Positions 26,284-35,538 of a stretch of 64,000 nt of DNA are shown one piece after another. A model generated the notes under the pieces. The model was given only the letters and a program-made list of their open reading frames with translations, was not told where the DNA came from and did no database searches. The stretch's first letter is position 1. Each line of letters begins with the position of its first letter. Source of the stretch: Spirosoma sordidisoli (GTDB taxonomy: Bacteria; Bacteroidota; Bacteroidia; Cytophagales; Spirosomataceae); assembly GCF_004138325.1 (NCBI RefSeq), contig NZ_SBLB01000001.1:1497855-1561854 (forward strand). Direction: 5' to 3'. The position numbers were made by a program, and so were the translations under genes.

Positions 26284-27240
26284 TTACTGCCCGTTGCCGA
26301 CCTGGATGATGCATTCGACCCGCGCGCCGATAATCACATTGGCCGGATTGTCGAGCTGTACCCGCACTTCGCGGACGCGCCGGTCTTCGAGGTTCGATGC
26401 GTTGTCGGAGAAGAGCGATTTTTTGCGGAGGTAAGGCGATGCCAGCACCACCGTTCCCGTAGACAGTTGCTCGTTGCTGCCCTGGGGCCGTATGTAGGCT
26501 TTCTGCCCTACCCTGACCCGAAGCGCGAATAATTCATCGATTTCGGTCAGGGCTACCAGCGGACCGGCGGGCGCAAAATCACCGATCGACTGGTTCGTAG
26601 CCAGAAACTGCCCCACCTTGGCGTCGAGGCTCAGCAGCGTTCCGTCGACCGGCGCCTTCACGGTCTTCAGGCCCGCCACGGTTGACGCGTAACGGATGTC
26701 GGCGCGGAGTTCGCCGATCCGGCCCTGGGCCTGCTTCACCTGCGCTTCTGATGCTTTGATCTGCTGCTGGAGGTTCTGAACCGCATAGCGGGCGTCGTCG
26801 AGTTCTTTTCGGGTCAGCGCATTACCGGCAAAAAGCTTGTCGCTGCGGATCAGGTCGGCTTCGGCTTTCTGGAGCTGCACCCGCAGCGTCTGCACCTGCT
26901 GACGGGCGGTTTCGATAGCGTCCTGCTGGGTGTTGATCTTGACCGCAGCCTGTCGCAGCTGGGCCGACTCCAGGGCGTTCTCCATCGTCAGGATCACCTG
27001 CCCTTTCCGGAGCTGCTCGCCAATGGTTACGTTGACCCGCTGGACAACGCCCCCCGTTTCGGCCGAGAGCTGGCTGATGCGGGCAGCCGGTTCGATGACC
27101 GCTACGCCCATCACTTCGCTGATGCGTTTCGGCGCCTGTACCGTTCGGACCGAATCGGCCTGCTGTTCAGACGTCTTTTGCTTGTTATCCGAACAGGCGT
27201 TCAGCAACACAAGAGTAAGTAGTATATATAGGGCTTTCAT
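26284..27240 (-). CDS. HlyD/DevB-like membrane fusion lipoprotein
   Basis: A 318-residue periplasmic adaptor. The lipobox LNAC (Cys near residue 13) indicates a lipoprotein. A long coiled-coil hairpin (about 75-175) separates two lipoyl half-domains (VNVTIGEQLRKGQVIL and VKAPVDGTLLSLDAKVGQF), followed by a beta-barrel region (FALRVRVGQKAYI). It would bridge the ABC permease and the TolC-like channel. The ATG at 27240 overlaps the stop of the YdeI-like gene by four bases, so translation is probably coupled. The longer frame up to 27453 lies in that gene and is not real. Confidence 0.9.
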   Translation of the reverse strand: MKALYILLTLVLLNACSDNKQKTSEQQADSVRTVQAPKRISEVMGVAVIEPAARISQLSAETGGVVQRVNVTIGEQLRKGQVILTMENALESAQLRQAAVKINTQQDAIETARQQVQTLRVQLQKAEADLIRSDKLFAGNALTRKELDDARYAVQNLQQQIKASEAQVKQAQGRIGELRADIRYASTVAGLKTVKAPVDGTLLSLDAKVGQFLATNQSIGDFAPAGPLVALTEIDELFALRVRVGQKAYIRPQGSNEQLSTGTVVLASPYLRKKSLFSDNASNLEDRRVREVRVQLDNPANVIIGARVECIIQVGNGQ

Positions 27241-27722
27241 GGATTGGATGGTAAAATTTTTCGTGGATCGGTAAGGCCTAGGTGCAGCGCTTCGGCAATT
27301 TTCAGCGATCGGTCGATGCGCTTGTCTGTCGATTTGACCGCCGTAACCAGGTAGATAAGACTTCGCTGACGGCCGGGCGTTAACGCGTGAAAGACGTCGT
27401 TCGCTTTGGGATCGGTGGCCAGCACTTCGGCCAGTTCGTCGGGCATATCGCACCCATACCGGCTCGTATCGGGAGACAGGGTTATCGTGACCGCACTTCC
27501 TGCCGAAACACCGGCCGCATCGCGGGCTTTCTTGCCGATGATCAGCTGATAGCCGCCAAGACCATTGTGGATGAAGCCGCCGTGATACAACTCGCCGTCG
27601 AACAGTTTGTACAGGCAGCGTTTGCCGTTTACGGGCAGCCAGGCTTCGGCCACGTCGGCCGGAATCTCGACCACCTGCATGGGGCCGGGCACGGTATGAA
27701 TGCGGGTTTCAAACGTGATCAT
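27237..27722 (-). CDS. DUF1905/YdeI-like (OmdA) protein inside the ABC operon
   Basis: A 161-residue protein with an N-terminal DUF1905 barrel (about 1-85, with GGFIHNGLGGYQLIIGKKAR) and a C-terminal YdeI/OmdA helical segment (about 105-155, with HALTPGRQRSLIYLVTAVKS). The family is linked to antimicrobial-peptide and stress resistance by weak evidence in some bacteria. Its start overlaps the ATPase stop (27719-27722) and its stop overlaps the adaptor start, both by four bases. Such placement within an export system is unusual. A second paralogue is at 53830-54360. Confidence 0.83.
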   Translation of the reverse strand: MITFETRIHTVPGPMQVVEIPADVAEAWLPVNGKRCLYKLFDGELYHGGFIHNGLGGYQLIIGKKARDAAGVSAGSAVTITLSPDTSRYGCDMPDELAEVLATDPKANDVFHALTPGRQRSLIYLVTAVKSTDKRIDRSLKIAEALHLGLTDPRKILPSNP

Positions 27723-28405
27723 ACAGCGGTGTTTATATCGGTTTCGGTTACTATCCCATTGTCTACTTCCACAATGCGGTGGGCGTAGGGCTTCAGCCGC
27801 GGGTCGTGGGTAACGACGGCTACGGACTTGCCCCCGTCGGCCAGCGTCCGCAGCTCGCGCATGACGACGCCAATCGAGTCCTTATCGAGCGAGGCCGTCG
27901 GTTCGTCACACAGAACCAGCTTGGGGTTGGTTACCAGCGCGCGGGCAATGGCGATGCGCTGCTGCTGCCCACCCGACAGTTGGCGGGGCAGGTTGAGCCG
28001 GCGATCAAGCATGCCTACTGTCCTGAGCGCCTGTTCGGTACGGTCGCGGGCTTCGGTCCGGTTCACCCCCTGAAGCTGCAGCGGCATCATCACGTTCTCT
28101 TCGGCCGTGAGTGGGGCCAGCAGGTTGAAGTTCTGGAATACGAAGCCAATGGTGTTGAGCCGCAACGTAGCCAGCGCCTTCTGACTCAGCTGATTCACAT
28201 GCTTCCCGTCGACCCACAGATCGCCGTAGCTGGGGTAGATGACGCAGCCCAGCAGCGACAACAGCGTTGTTTTTCCCGAGCCGGACGGCCCGATGATCAG
28301 CAGCAGTTCGCCCTCGTTGAGCCGGAGCGAGGCAGGCTGCAACGCCACAATAGTCTGATCGCCGGTTTTGTACTCTTTACCAGCTCCTTTCAATTCTGCA
28401 ATCAT
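27719..28405 (-). CDS. ABC transporter ATP-binding protein (MacB/LolD type)
   Basis: A 228-residue ATPase of the MacB/LolD/DevA group. Walker A is GPSGSGKTT (39-47), the signature LSGGQQQR is at 143-150, Walker B LVLCDEP is at 163-169, and the H-loop is VVTHD near 200. It powers the permease encoded three genes downstream. It is the first gene of the minus-strand operon, divergent from a MarR-type regulator with a 185-base AT-rich promoter region between them. Confidence 0.93.
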   Translation of the reverse strand: MIAELKGAGKEYKTGDQTIVALQPASLRLNEGELLLIIGPSGSGKTTLLSLLGCVIYPSYGDLWVDGKHVNQLSQKALATLRLNTIGFVFQNFNLLAPLTAEENVMMPLQLQGVNRTEARDRTEQALRTVGMLDRRLNLPRQLSGGQQQRIAIARALVTNPKLVLCDEPTASLDKDSIGVVMRELRTLADGGKSVAVVTHDPRLKPYAHRIVEVDNGIVTETDINTAV

Positions 28406-28490
28406 AAGCGTCGGTGCGTGATGGGGTCTACTAAAACGATCATTTTATTATTATACCGTAATTTATTTTCTATATCGACAGCAATATTAC

Positions 28491-28545
28491 TACGAAATCG
28501 TAATTAATGTTATGACTTGCGTAAAAAAAAGTTTAGTTTCGTAAT
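28491..28545. promoter_or_regulatory. candidate operator region between ABC operon and MarR gene
   Basis: The AT-rich gap holds TACGA-AA-TCGTA (28491-28502) and a related TTTCGTAAT (28537-28545). Two partly matching stretches, CGTAAT followed by TGACTTGCG or GAGTTGCG, start at 28499 and 28540. Control of both divergent units by the adjacent MarR-type protein is inferred, not shown. Confidence 0.3.
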
Positions 28546-28590
28546 GAGTTGCGCCAAAAAATGTGTTGATCTGTACGAAAGCACAGTAAA

Positions 28591-29298
28591 ATGGATAGAG
28601 GAGAACAGAATCTGGTTGAGCTGGTAAACCAATGGGCGGCCTATAGTGCCAACACCCCGAATGCTGATCTGGCGGGCTTCTGCCTGCATTACCTGACCGA
28701 GCAGGCCAGCAAACCGGTCATGGCAGCCGCTGAGCCGGTTATAAACGAAAAGGGTGAGGTTAACCAGCACTGGGCCGAGAGCCTGACGGGCGACATAGAC
28801 TGGACGATGGTTCCTGTCAGGCCCGAAGCAAGGCTGGGTGCGCTGGTTGGGCGACTGGCCAAGTATGCTTATTTCTACTCGAAAAAGGCCATGCAGGATC
28901 TGGCCATCAAAGGCCTCGACGACCCGCTCTATCTGCTGGTGGTCATTCAGATGGGCACGCCCAAGAAAAGCGAAGTGATTTACGAAATGATGGCCGAATT
29001 TGCCTCGGGCATCGACGTCATCAACCGGCTGATTCGCATGGAGCTGATCGAAGAGTTTCCCGATGAGCAGGATCGGCGGTCCAAGCGGCTGCGCATCACG
29101 CCGAAGGGGATCGCGCTGATTCAGGAATGCTTCCCGGTTATGAACAAAGTGGCCGATGTGGCCTACAGTTCGCTGACCGAAGGCGAGAAGACCATGCTGG
29201 TTCAGATCCTGGACAAACTCGACCGATACCACGCTGAGCACTACAAACAGAGCCGCCATTGCGAATTTGACGAGGTCTATGAACGAATGGTAGGGTAA
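28591..29298 (+). CDS. MarR-family winged-helix regulator
   Basis: A 235-residue regulator, longer than the usual 140-160 residues of MarR proteins. The winged helix covers about residues 125-180, with the wing-like basic segment DEQDRRSKRLRITPKG at 153-168. The first 90 residues are an extra domain. It would bind a palindrome in the AT-rich gap between itself and the ABC export operon. The MFS gene starts nine bases after its stop, so the two form an operon. It probably senses a small molecule that either pump exports. Confidence 0.82.
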   Translation: MDRGEQNLVELVNQWAAYSANTPNADLAGFCLHYLTEQASKPVMAAAEPVINEKGEVNQHWAESLTGDIDWTMVPVRPEARLGALVGRLAKYAYFYSKKAMQDLAIKGLDDPLYLLVVIQMGTPKKSEVIYEMMAEFASGIDVINRLIRMELIEEFPDEQDRRSKRLRITPKGIALIQECFPVMNKVADVAYSSLTEGEKTMLVQILDKLDRYHAEHYKQSRHCEFDEVYERMVG

Positions 29299-29307
29299 CT
29301 TTGCAGC

Positions 29308-30555
29308 ATGTCTACCCCACCTCCCGTGCGCGACCGCCGACTCATTCATATTTACGCGATTATTTTCATCGACGTGGTGGTCGGGTCGGCAATCGGACCG
29401 GTGCTGCCCGAGTTTGTGAAAGGACGCCCGCAGCCGCAGCTCTGGCTGGCGCTCGGTACGGCGCTCTTTCTGGGCGTGCAGCTCTTTTCGGCCCCGCTGC
29501 TGGGCAAACTATCCGACGGCTACGGACGACGGCCGATCTTTATCGTGTCGGCCGTGGGTACGTTTCTGGCCGACTGTCTGCTGATTCCCATCACCCTGGG
29601 TTCTCAGCTGGCCAACCGGTTCAGCGACGGCCTGACCAACGGTATGTATGCCACGGTGCGCTCGGCCATTACGGATATTTCGCCCAAAGAAGAGCTGTTC
29701 CGGAATCTGGGCATCGAAGGAGCTATCCTGTCGCTGGGGTTCGTGATCGGGCCGGCCGCGTCGGGTCTGCTGCTGACCAGCTTCGACGTGGTCGAAGGTG
29801 ATCAGGCGCGGGTGGTGGTCATCATGGCGGTCGTTCTGTCGGCGGTGAATATGCTGCTCAGCTATACCCTGCGCGAAACCCACACCAACCCATCGGGGGT
29901 ATCGACCGAGGCCCTGAAAACGGAACTGATCAACTCGCTCAACGTGTGGCGCATCTGGTCGCGGCTGACGGAGAAAGACCGGAAGTACCCCGGCCTCAAG
30001 CGGCTGGTGCTGATGCAGCTGGCGCTCACCATGAGTACGGGCTACTACTTCTATTTCGTAACCTTTGCCAGCTTCGGCGCCCTCCAGCTCGATGCCAAGG
30101 GAATTTCTTATTTCTTTATGTATTTCGGCGCGCTGAGCGTGGGGATCAACTATGTGTTCTACACCTACTTCGCCGACCGCATCAACCAGCGCCGGGGCAT
30201 TATCTGGTTTGCCGTGCTGGGCGCACCGGTCCTGGCCGGCTACGGCTTTATCGGCGATTCGGTATTGTGGCTCTACATCCTCGTCACGATCGACTGCCTG
30301 ACGCTTTCGCTCATTCAGGGCCTGATTGAAGGGCTGATGGCGCAGCGCACAACCGACGAAGACCGGGGCGAAGTGTTCGGCATCAACCAGGCGTTGCAGG
30401 GGCTGGCCAGTTTTGGCACTACGGTAGTTTTCGGGGCGTTGTCGCTGCTCGATTTGCGGCTCCCGTTTGGCTGGTTCGCCATCTGCCTGGCGCTGGTGGC
30501 CTGGCTGGCGTGGCAAACCCGACCCACCCCGGCACCCAAAACCAGCCCAAATTAA
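29308..30555 (+). CDS. MFS transporter (TCR/Tet-like efflux)
   Basis: A 415-residue major facilitator with about twelve helices. The conserved motif A after TM2 is GKLSDGYGRRP, near residues 67-77, and TM4-5 carry GLTNGMYATVRSAITDI. The pattern matches TetA/DHA1-type drug exporters. It follows the MarR-type regulator closely, which supports a role in drug or metabolite efflux. It converges with the plug-domain gene three bases away. Its substrate is unknown. Confidence 0.88.
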   Translation: MSTPPPVRDRRLIHIYAIIFIDVVVGSAIGPVLPEFVKGRPQPQLWLALGTALFLGVQLFSAPLLGKLSDGYGRRPIFIVSAVGTFLADCLLIPITLGSQLANRFSDGLTNGMYATVRSAITDISPKEELFRNLGIEGAILSLGFVIGPAASGLLLTSFDVVEGDQARVVVIMAVVLSAVNMLLSYTLRETHTNPSGVSTEALKTELINSLNVWRIWSRLTEKDRKYPGLKRLVLMQLALTMSTGYYFYFVTFASFGALQLDAKGISYFFMYFGALSVGINYVFYTYFADRINQRRGIIWFAVLGAPVLAGYGFIGDSVLWLYILVTIDCLTLSLIQGLIEGLMAQRTTDEDRGEVFGINQALQGLASFGTTVVFGALSLLDLRLPFGWFAICLALVAWLAWQTRPTPAPKTSPN

Positions 30556-30557
30556 CC

Positions 30558-33500
30558 TTACTGCACCTGAATGAGTTGCGTAGCCGCTACCGGCCGACCG
30601 TCCTGGGTTATGCCCTGAACCGTTACCCGTACCGTTCGAACCACATCCGAGAGCGGGAACAGCAGGCGCGTTTGCCCGTTGCTGTCGGTCTGGGCAATGG
30701 GTTTCCAGTAGAGCACATCCCGCCGGTCAACGGGGCTACCCTCGGCGGGTGCGACGCCAGCCTCGTAACGCGGCACGGTAAACGCCGGCGGCACAGACGG
30801 GTAGCCGATCAGCTGGAGCGATTGCGCGGTCGTTTGCCGACCCGGCCCGCTGGGTTCCGAAGCGCTTCGTTTGGAGTAGAACGCAATGACCCCGTTGCCG
30901 CCCCGAACCCCGTACATCCCTACCGACCCCGCGTTTTTCAGTACCTCAATCCGTTCAATATCGTTCGGGCTGAAGCCAAACAGCGCAGTGGATGGGTCGC
31001 CGGTAATGGGCATGCCGTCCATCAGATAGAGCGGTTCCGTACTGCTCTGCAGGCTGTTGATACCCCGTATCGTAACGGCATACCCATTGGACGACTCGCT
31101 GGATGCCAGCTGCATGACCGACACCCCCGACACCTGGCCGCGCATCATCTCGTACAGGTTCGAAAACTGGGTAGTATTGCCCGAAAACGTAACGGTAGCG
31201 TCGGCTTTTCCGTGCAAGCTCATGCCCCGAACCGCATCGCGGGGGTCGGCCTGCTTCCGCGCGCTTACGTTCACCTCGGCCAGCTGACGGGCTGCTTTCT
31301 GCCGATACCGGCCCGGATCGGCCTCCTGCCGGAGCCGGGCCGCAGCCAGTACCGCCGACAGCCGTCCCCAGTCGACGAGCGTATCGGCGCTGGTTCGCGG
31401 CCAGATCATGCCGGGGCGCTGTAGTACCAGCCGGGTATCGGTAACGGGCAGACTTTTGAACTGCCGGTCGGTAAACTGCACCAGTACCGGCAGGGTATCT
31501 CTAACGGCCAGCCCCGCCAGCCGGAAACGCCCCTGCTGATCGGCGCCCACCGAGTTGACAAAATATTGGGCCGCACTGGTTGATGCCACGACCAGCTGTG
31601 CATCGGGTATCGGCAGACCGGCCGCATTCAGCACCTGTCCCATTATCGATACCCCGCCCAGCCAGCCGGCGTCGTGGATGCCCCCCATGCGTCGCCACTG
31701 TTGCCGCGCCAGCTGCTGGCTGAGCCGCTGGCGCAGGTCGGGCCGGTTCGTTTTCAGGTAGTCGTTGGGCAGCCGGATGGGTTCGCTCAGCTCACCGGTG
31801 AGAAACAGATGGGTGGGCAGATCGTCGGCAGCGGTATCGGGCGGAACCTGGTCGGCGTCGGTGATCGACACGGATAAAGCGGCTACGGCCGGCCGACCAC
31901 CGTCGTTGAGCGAAATGGTGAGCGAAACCGACTCGCGGGGCTGGTAGCGGGCTTTTGGGGTCGTCATGGTCACGGCCACGGGCGGCAACCGATCCGGCAC
32001 AACGACCAGCCGTTCGGCCTGCAGGCGGGCCACATCGTTGTACAGCCGCAGCTGAACCAGCCCCGGCGGCAACCGAAGAACGGGTATGCTCAGCTGCGCA
32101 CGGCCGGCCTGTAACAGCACTTTCTGCTGATAAACAAGCTGTCCGCGTTGCTGAACGAAGAGATAGACCGAATCAGCCCGCTGTTGCGCGCCCCCGTCGA
32201 TGGTAATGGCGAGTCGGCTGGTATCGGTACTGAGATCGGCCGCTAGGCTCAGTCCACTGGTTCTGGCGGGCTCGGCCGCTGCCTGTTTTGCCACCGGGGT
32301 TCCCCGGGCGGGTCCGGCCGAGCGGTCGAGCGCATTATAAATAGCGACCGAGCGCTCGAAGGCGGGCCGAAACTGCCTGTCATCTTCGTCGGTATAGACG
32401 CGCAGCCGGTACAGGCCCGACCCCAGCGTATCCGACAGCCGGAAGTTACCCACGCCCCGGCCCTCGGCTACGTGGAGCCACTGATGCTGTACGAGCTGTC
32501 CGGAAGGGGTCAGCAAATCGGCCTGAGCGGCTGTTTCGCCGGCCGGGCGTCGATGGGTGGGTGTATCGAGCAGGTAGACGCTGAACCAAAGGCGGTCGCC
32601 AGTCAGGTAAAACGGCTTGTCGATGTGGGCGTAGGTCGTCGGACCCAGCTGCGCATAGTGGCTCGTGAAGTCGGTGGCAATCCGCTCCAGTCGCTGATCA
32701 GGTGGCAGCAGCTTCCCCTGCGCGATAAAGGTCTGGCTGGCTTCATCACCTGGCTGGGTTTGGCCCGGCAGGCCGGTTGGTTTCCAGTCGGCGGGCATCT
32801 GGGTCGACAACCGATCGTCGGCGAGGGAGCCGGAGGCTTCCAGGCCATTGGGAACGGTGATCAGCCCATCGGTCGTCAGCTGGCTCCATCCCTGGGGCAG
32901 GGTCAGCTGCGAGTAGGCGTAGCGGGCATCGCGATAGGGCGAAAAGGTAGAGGTAGCCCGCGTATAAAAAACGACCAGCGGGCGGGCCGTTTCCAGCCGC
33001 CGTTCAAACGGCAGCCTGCCGGGCTGAATCAGGGTAGCCACCGTAACGGGCGTTAGCCGTTTGTATTTGTGTATGGCCTCGTACAGCAGCGGCTGCCCAT
33101 TGATGGGGCCCATGGGTTTGGTAATATCTTCGTAGTAGACCTGAAAGTCGTTCTGTTCGTGCGTACCGCTGATGAGGCTGGCCATCAGATGCCGCAGCGA
33201 CCCCAGGTAAGCCTGCATCCGGTTCCGGCGGTAACGCTCGGCCTGTCGGTCGTCGGCGGGGGTCAGCGGCTCGAAGCGGCTTGCGCCGGCATAATACACC
33301 TTGACCAGACTTCCGTCGAAGCGCTGAAGGTCGTAATAGAGCCGGTAGCCCAGCGCCTGGTTCTCGATGATGAGCGGTGCGGTAGCGGTAGCGATCAGGT
33401 GTCCTTTTTCTTCCGTAAACGACAGCACGAAGCTATTGGTGATCTGGCACTGGCTGCCGAACGGATCGCCCAGAAGCTGCCGCCTAAACTGGCGAAACTG

Positions 33501-33887
33501 CCGCTCCCAGGTCCGGTCCTTGCGGTTGGCCCGCACCGTTACATCGGCCAGCACCCGGCTGTCGGGCGTGAGCGCAAAGGCGAGGGTAGCCGGTCTGGGC
33601 TGATCGAGCCGCAGCGTTTGCCGGGCCGTCTGATAGCCCAGAAACGACGATACGACCTCAATGGTACCGAGCGGCACGTTCTGCAGATCGAACCGCCCCT
33701 GCTCGTCGGTGGTGGTGCCGCGCGTTGTTGCGTTCAGGTACACACTGGCAAACGGCAGAGGCTTGCCGGTAGCCGCATCGGTTACGCGGCCCGACAGGCT
33801 GGTTGTCTGCGCCAGTCCCGACCTGATCAGGAGCAGCAGGCTAACCGCCAGGAAAGCAATGGTTCTCAAATAAGGGTGCCCCGCCAT
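30558..33887 (-). CDS. large exported protein with MG-like and TonB-plug domains but no barrel
   Basis: A 1109-residue exported protein. The order is signal peptide, carboxypeptidase-regulatory-like domain (about 28-110), an alpha-helical and beta-rich middle with an alpha2-macroglobulin MG2-like segment IDKPFYLTGDRLWFSVYLL (near 418-436), a second regulatory-like domain (about 740-800), and a TonB plug domain near the C-terminus (about 910-1015, with IRGINSLQSSTEPLYLMDG and ERIEVLKNAGSVGMYGVRG). The 22-strand barrel of a receptor is missing; only about 90 residues follow the plug. Bacteroidota have such proteins, but their function is not established. Confidence 0.85.
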   Translation of the reverse strand: MAGHPYLRTIAFLAVSLLLLIRSGLAQTTSLSGRVTDAATGKPLPFASVYLNATTRGTTTDEQGRFDLQNVPLGTIEVVSSFLGYQTARQTLRLDQPRPATLAFALTPDSRVLADVTVRANRKDRTWERQFRQFRRQLLGDPFGSQCQITNSFVLSFTEEKGHLIATATAPLIIENQALGYRLYYDLQRFDGSLVKVYYAGASRFEPLTPADDRQAERYRRNRMQAYLGSLRHLMASLISGTHEQNDFQVYYEDITKPMGPINGQPLLYEAIHKYKRLTPVTVATLIQPGRLPFERRLETARPLVVFYTRATSTFSPYRDARYAYSQLTLPQGWSQLTTDGLITVPNGLEASGSLADDRLSTQMPADWKPTGLPGQTQPGDEASQTFIAQGKLLPPDQRLERIATDFTSHYAQLGPTTYAHIDKPFYLTGDRLWFSVYLLDTPTHRRPAGETAAQADLLTPSGQLVQHQWLHVAEGRGVGNFRLSDTLGSGLYRLRVYTDEDDRQFRPAFERSVAIYNALDRSAGPARGTPVAKQAAAEPARTSGLSLAADLSTDTSRLAITIDGGAQQRADSVYLFVQQRGQLVYQQKVLLQAGRAQLSIPVLRLPPGLVQLRLYNDVARLQAERLVVVPDRLPPVAVTMTTPKARYQPRESVSLTISLNDGGRPAVAALSVSITDADQVPPDTAADDLPTHLFLTGELSEPIRLPNDYLKTNRPDLRQRLSQQLARQQWRRMGGIHDAGWLGGVSIMGQVLNAAGLPIPDAQLVVASTSAAQYFVNSVGADQQGRFRLAGLAVRDTLPVLVQFTDRQFKSLPVTDTRLVLQRPGMIWPRTSADTLVDWGRLSAVLAAARLRQEADPGRYRQKAARQLAEVNVSARKQADPRDAVRGMSLHGKADATVTFSGNTTQFSNLYEMMRGQVSGVSVMQLASSESSNGYAVTIRGINSLQSSTEPLYLMDGMPITGDPSTALFGFSPNDIERIEVLKNAGSVGMYGVRGGNGVIAFYSKRSASEPSGPGRQTTAQSLQLIGYPSVPPAFTVPRYEAGVAPAEGSPVDRRDVLYWKPIAQTDSNGQTRLLFPLSDVVRTVRVTVQGITQDGRPVAATQLIQVQ

Positions 33888-33963
33888 ACGAATAAACTGC
33901 TGGTAAACTGCTGGTTATTCTCAAAAGTACAGCGGGTAAGTATTTTTACTTAACACCGGATAG

Positions 33964-34260
33964 TCAGGGCAGTACTTCCAGCTTTTCGCCCGAAAAGGCC
34001 AGCGCTTTTTCGGCGAAGAGGGCTTTGGTAGCAGCCCAGGTCGTGCGGAACAGCTCGCTCTGCCGGTAGGCCTCCAGGGCATCGGCAGAGTCCCAGAGGC
34101 TGTAGGTCATACGCACCGCGGGATGGTCAGGGTCGCGCAGGAGCTCGAGGTGGCGGTTGCCGGGAAAAGCCCGGATGTGGTGTTTCGACCGATCGAAGAT
34201 GGCGTGAAAATCGGGCAGGGCCTCTTCCCGAAAGGTCATACGGACAAAGCGAACAAGCAT
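33964..34260 (-). CDS. ABM-fold monooxygenase-like protein
   Basis: A 98-residue protein with the ferredoxin-like ABM pattern: MLVRFVRMTFREE, then HIRAFPGNRHLELLRDP, and MTYSLWDSADALEAYRQSEL. The last block is the conserved W-x-S-x-x-A-x-x-x-Y region. The substrate is unknown. It is the second small ABM protein in the window but is not closely similar to the one at 19118-19438. The frame is open to 34446; the ATG at 34260 begins the first strand as in the family. It stands alone upstream of the plug-domain gene. Confidence 0.83.
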   Translation of the reverse strand: MLVRFVRMTFREEALPDFHAIFDRSKHHIRAFPGNRHLELLRDPDHPAVRMTYSLWDSADALEAYRQSELFRTTWAATKALFAEKALAFSGEKLEVLP

Positions 34261-34626
34261 AGCGTATCTGTGACGACAGCCCCCCCCGTACCGGTTATTC
34301 CAGCTGGACAGTACCGGGTGGCCGTATTTTTTCAGCTTGCAAGGTAACACCTCTGTGCCAACGCTGCCAGTATTACCGGTCTGTATGTCAGCTACCGCGG
34401 CCCGGTGGCATGCGGCTGGCCAGCGCCGTTTATGGCTGTACTTCACTACCTCCGGGCGTACCCCGTTACAGGCCCGGCACTGTTTTTGTACACATCATCT
34501 TGTATCCATATAGAATAACCTCACTTCAAGCGCATCTTTTTCCGTTTCAGCCGACCAGCCATTGCCAGCGACCGGCCCGCAACGGACTTTTGCCAGCACT
34601 AACACAACCCGAAACTGACTACTACG
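34261..34626. other. intergenic region, 366 bases, no gene seen
   Basis: This gap lies between the divergent ABM-fold and cupin genes. Frames crossing it are shadows or extensions of neighbours. I see no hairpin with a T-run and no clear promoter. Confidence 0.5.
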
Positions 34627-35253
34627 ATGCCATTCACCTACCCGCATTCCATTGAAAACAGTACTGGCGAAACGCTCATTTTTTACCAGGTCATTCCCGA
34701 ACCCGATGGCGACCGCGTGGTTGGGGAGAACTTTGTAGCCCCGGGCTCCGGCCCACCTATGCATGTTCACTGGCTACAGGATGAAGGCTTTACGGTCCTT
34801 AGCGGAACCATTGGCTACCAACTGGCCGGCCAGAAAGAGCAGTATGCGCAGGCGGGTGAGACTATCGTGTTCAAACGCGGTGTGCCGCATCGATTCTGGA
34901 ACGCGGGTACCGACCCACTGCACTGTAGTGCCTGGCTCAAGCCTGCCCACTCGATTGTCTTTTTTTTATCGGCCCTTTTTGCCGCCCAGAAAAAATCGGG
35001 TAACGCTCGCCCGGAAGCCTTCGACGCGGCCTATCTGCTAACCCGATACGCCGACGAATACGCCATGCCGGAGATTCCCTGGTTAGTCAGGCACGTTCTG
35101 ATGCCCATTACGTACCGGCTGGGAAAACTGCTGGGCCGGTATGATCACTTTAAAGACGCCCCGGAACCGCTGAAACGGGCAACCAGTCTCCGGCAGTCGG
35201 CTGTTTCAGGCGCTGCTGTCCAGTCGGAGCAAACGCTGACGGCTACGCATTAG
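34627..35253 (+). CDS. cupin-domain protein
   Basis: A 208-residue protein with one cupin barrel at about 30-110. Motif 1 is PPMHVHWLQDEGFTVLSG, with metal-ligand positions His-x-His and Glu; motif 2 is VFKRGVPHRFWNAG. The C-terminal 90 residues are helical and include LPEIPWLVRHVLMP-type hydrophobic sequence. Cupins of this form may be dioxygenases, isomerases or binding proteins, and the substrate is unknown. No operon partner is evident; a 51-residue basic protein follows 111 bases later. Confidence 0.8.
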   Translation: MPFTYPHSIENSTGETLIFYQVIPEPDGDRVVGENFVAPGSGPPMHVHWLQDEGFTVLSGTIGYQLAGQKEQYAQAGETIVFKRGVPHRFWNAGTDPLHCSAWLKPAHSIVFFLSALFAAQKKSGNARPEAFDAAYLLTRYADEYAMPEIPWLVRHVLMPITYRLGKLLGRYDHFKDAPEPLKRATSLRQSAVSGAAVQSEQTLTATH

Positions 35254-35364
35254 CATTAGTCTCTACAGGGCTGAGGCCGGGTAATGCCTGGGGCCAACCA
35301 CGGCTGATGCATAATAAATAAAGCGTTTTCGGACCCACGGTGTTGTACAGGAAAACCAATCATC

Positions 35365-35520
35365 ATGGCTCATCAGGAAAAGACCAACAAAAACAGTAAG
35401 AAAGCGGCTACCAAGCCTGCTAAAGTAGCCGGTCACCCAGTCCTGCCCAAGTATGCCCAGAACGATGCCCTTGTCGCACCGTTGGATCTTTCTCCAAAGG
35501 CCAAGAAAGGCCGGAAATAA
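35365..35520 (+). CDS. 51-residue lysine-rich protein
   Basis: A short ATG-to-TAA frame encoding a strongly basic protein. Lysine and alanine dominate the first half (EKTNKNSKKAATKPAKVAG), and the tail ends KAKKGRK. There is no membrane segment. The composition recalls small histone-like or nucleic-acid-binding proteins, but I recognise no family. Support for expression comes from a stem-loop with a T-run starting 19 bases after the stop, which looks like a terminator for this gene. Confidence 0.5.
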   Translation: MAHQEKTNKNSKKAATKPAKVAGHPVLPKYAQNDALVAPLDLSPKAKKGRK

Positions 35521-35538
35521 ACCCGCTTCAGTATCCCG

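Noticed and set aside
34406..34421. possible sigma-54 promoter (TGGCATGCGGCTGGCC) before the cupin gene
   Set aside because: The GG/GC spacing fits, but it is GC-rich, over 200 bases from the start, and no shared enhancer repeat is present.
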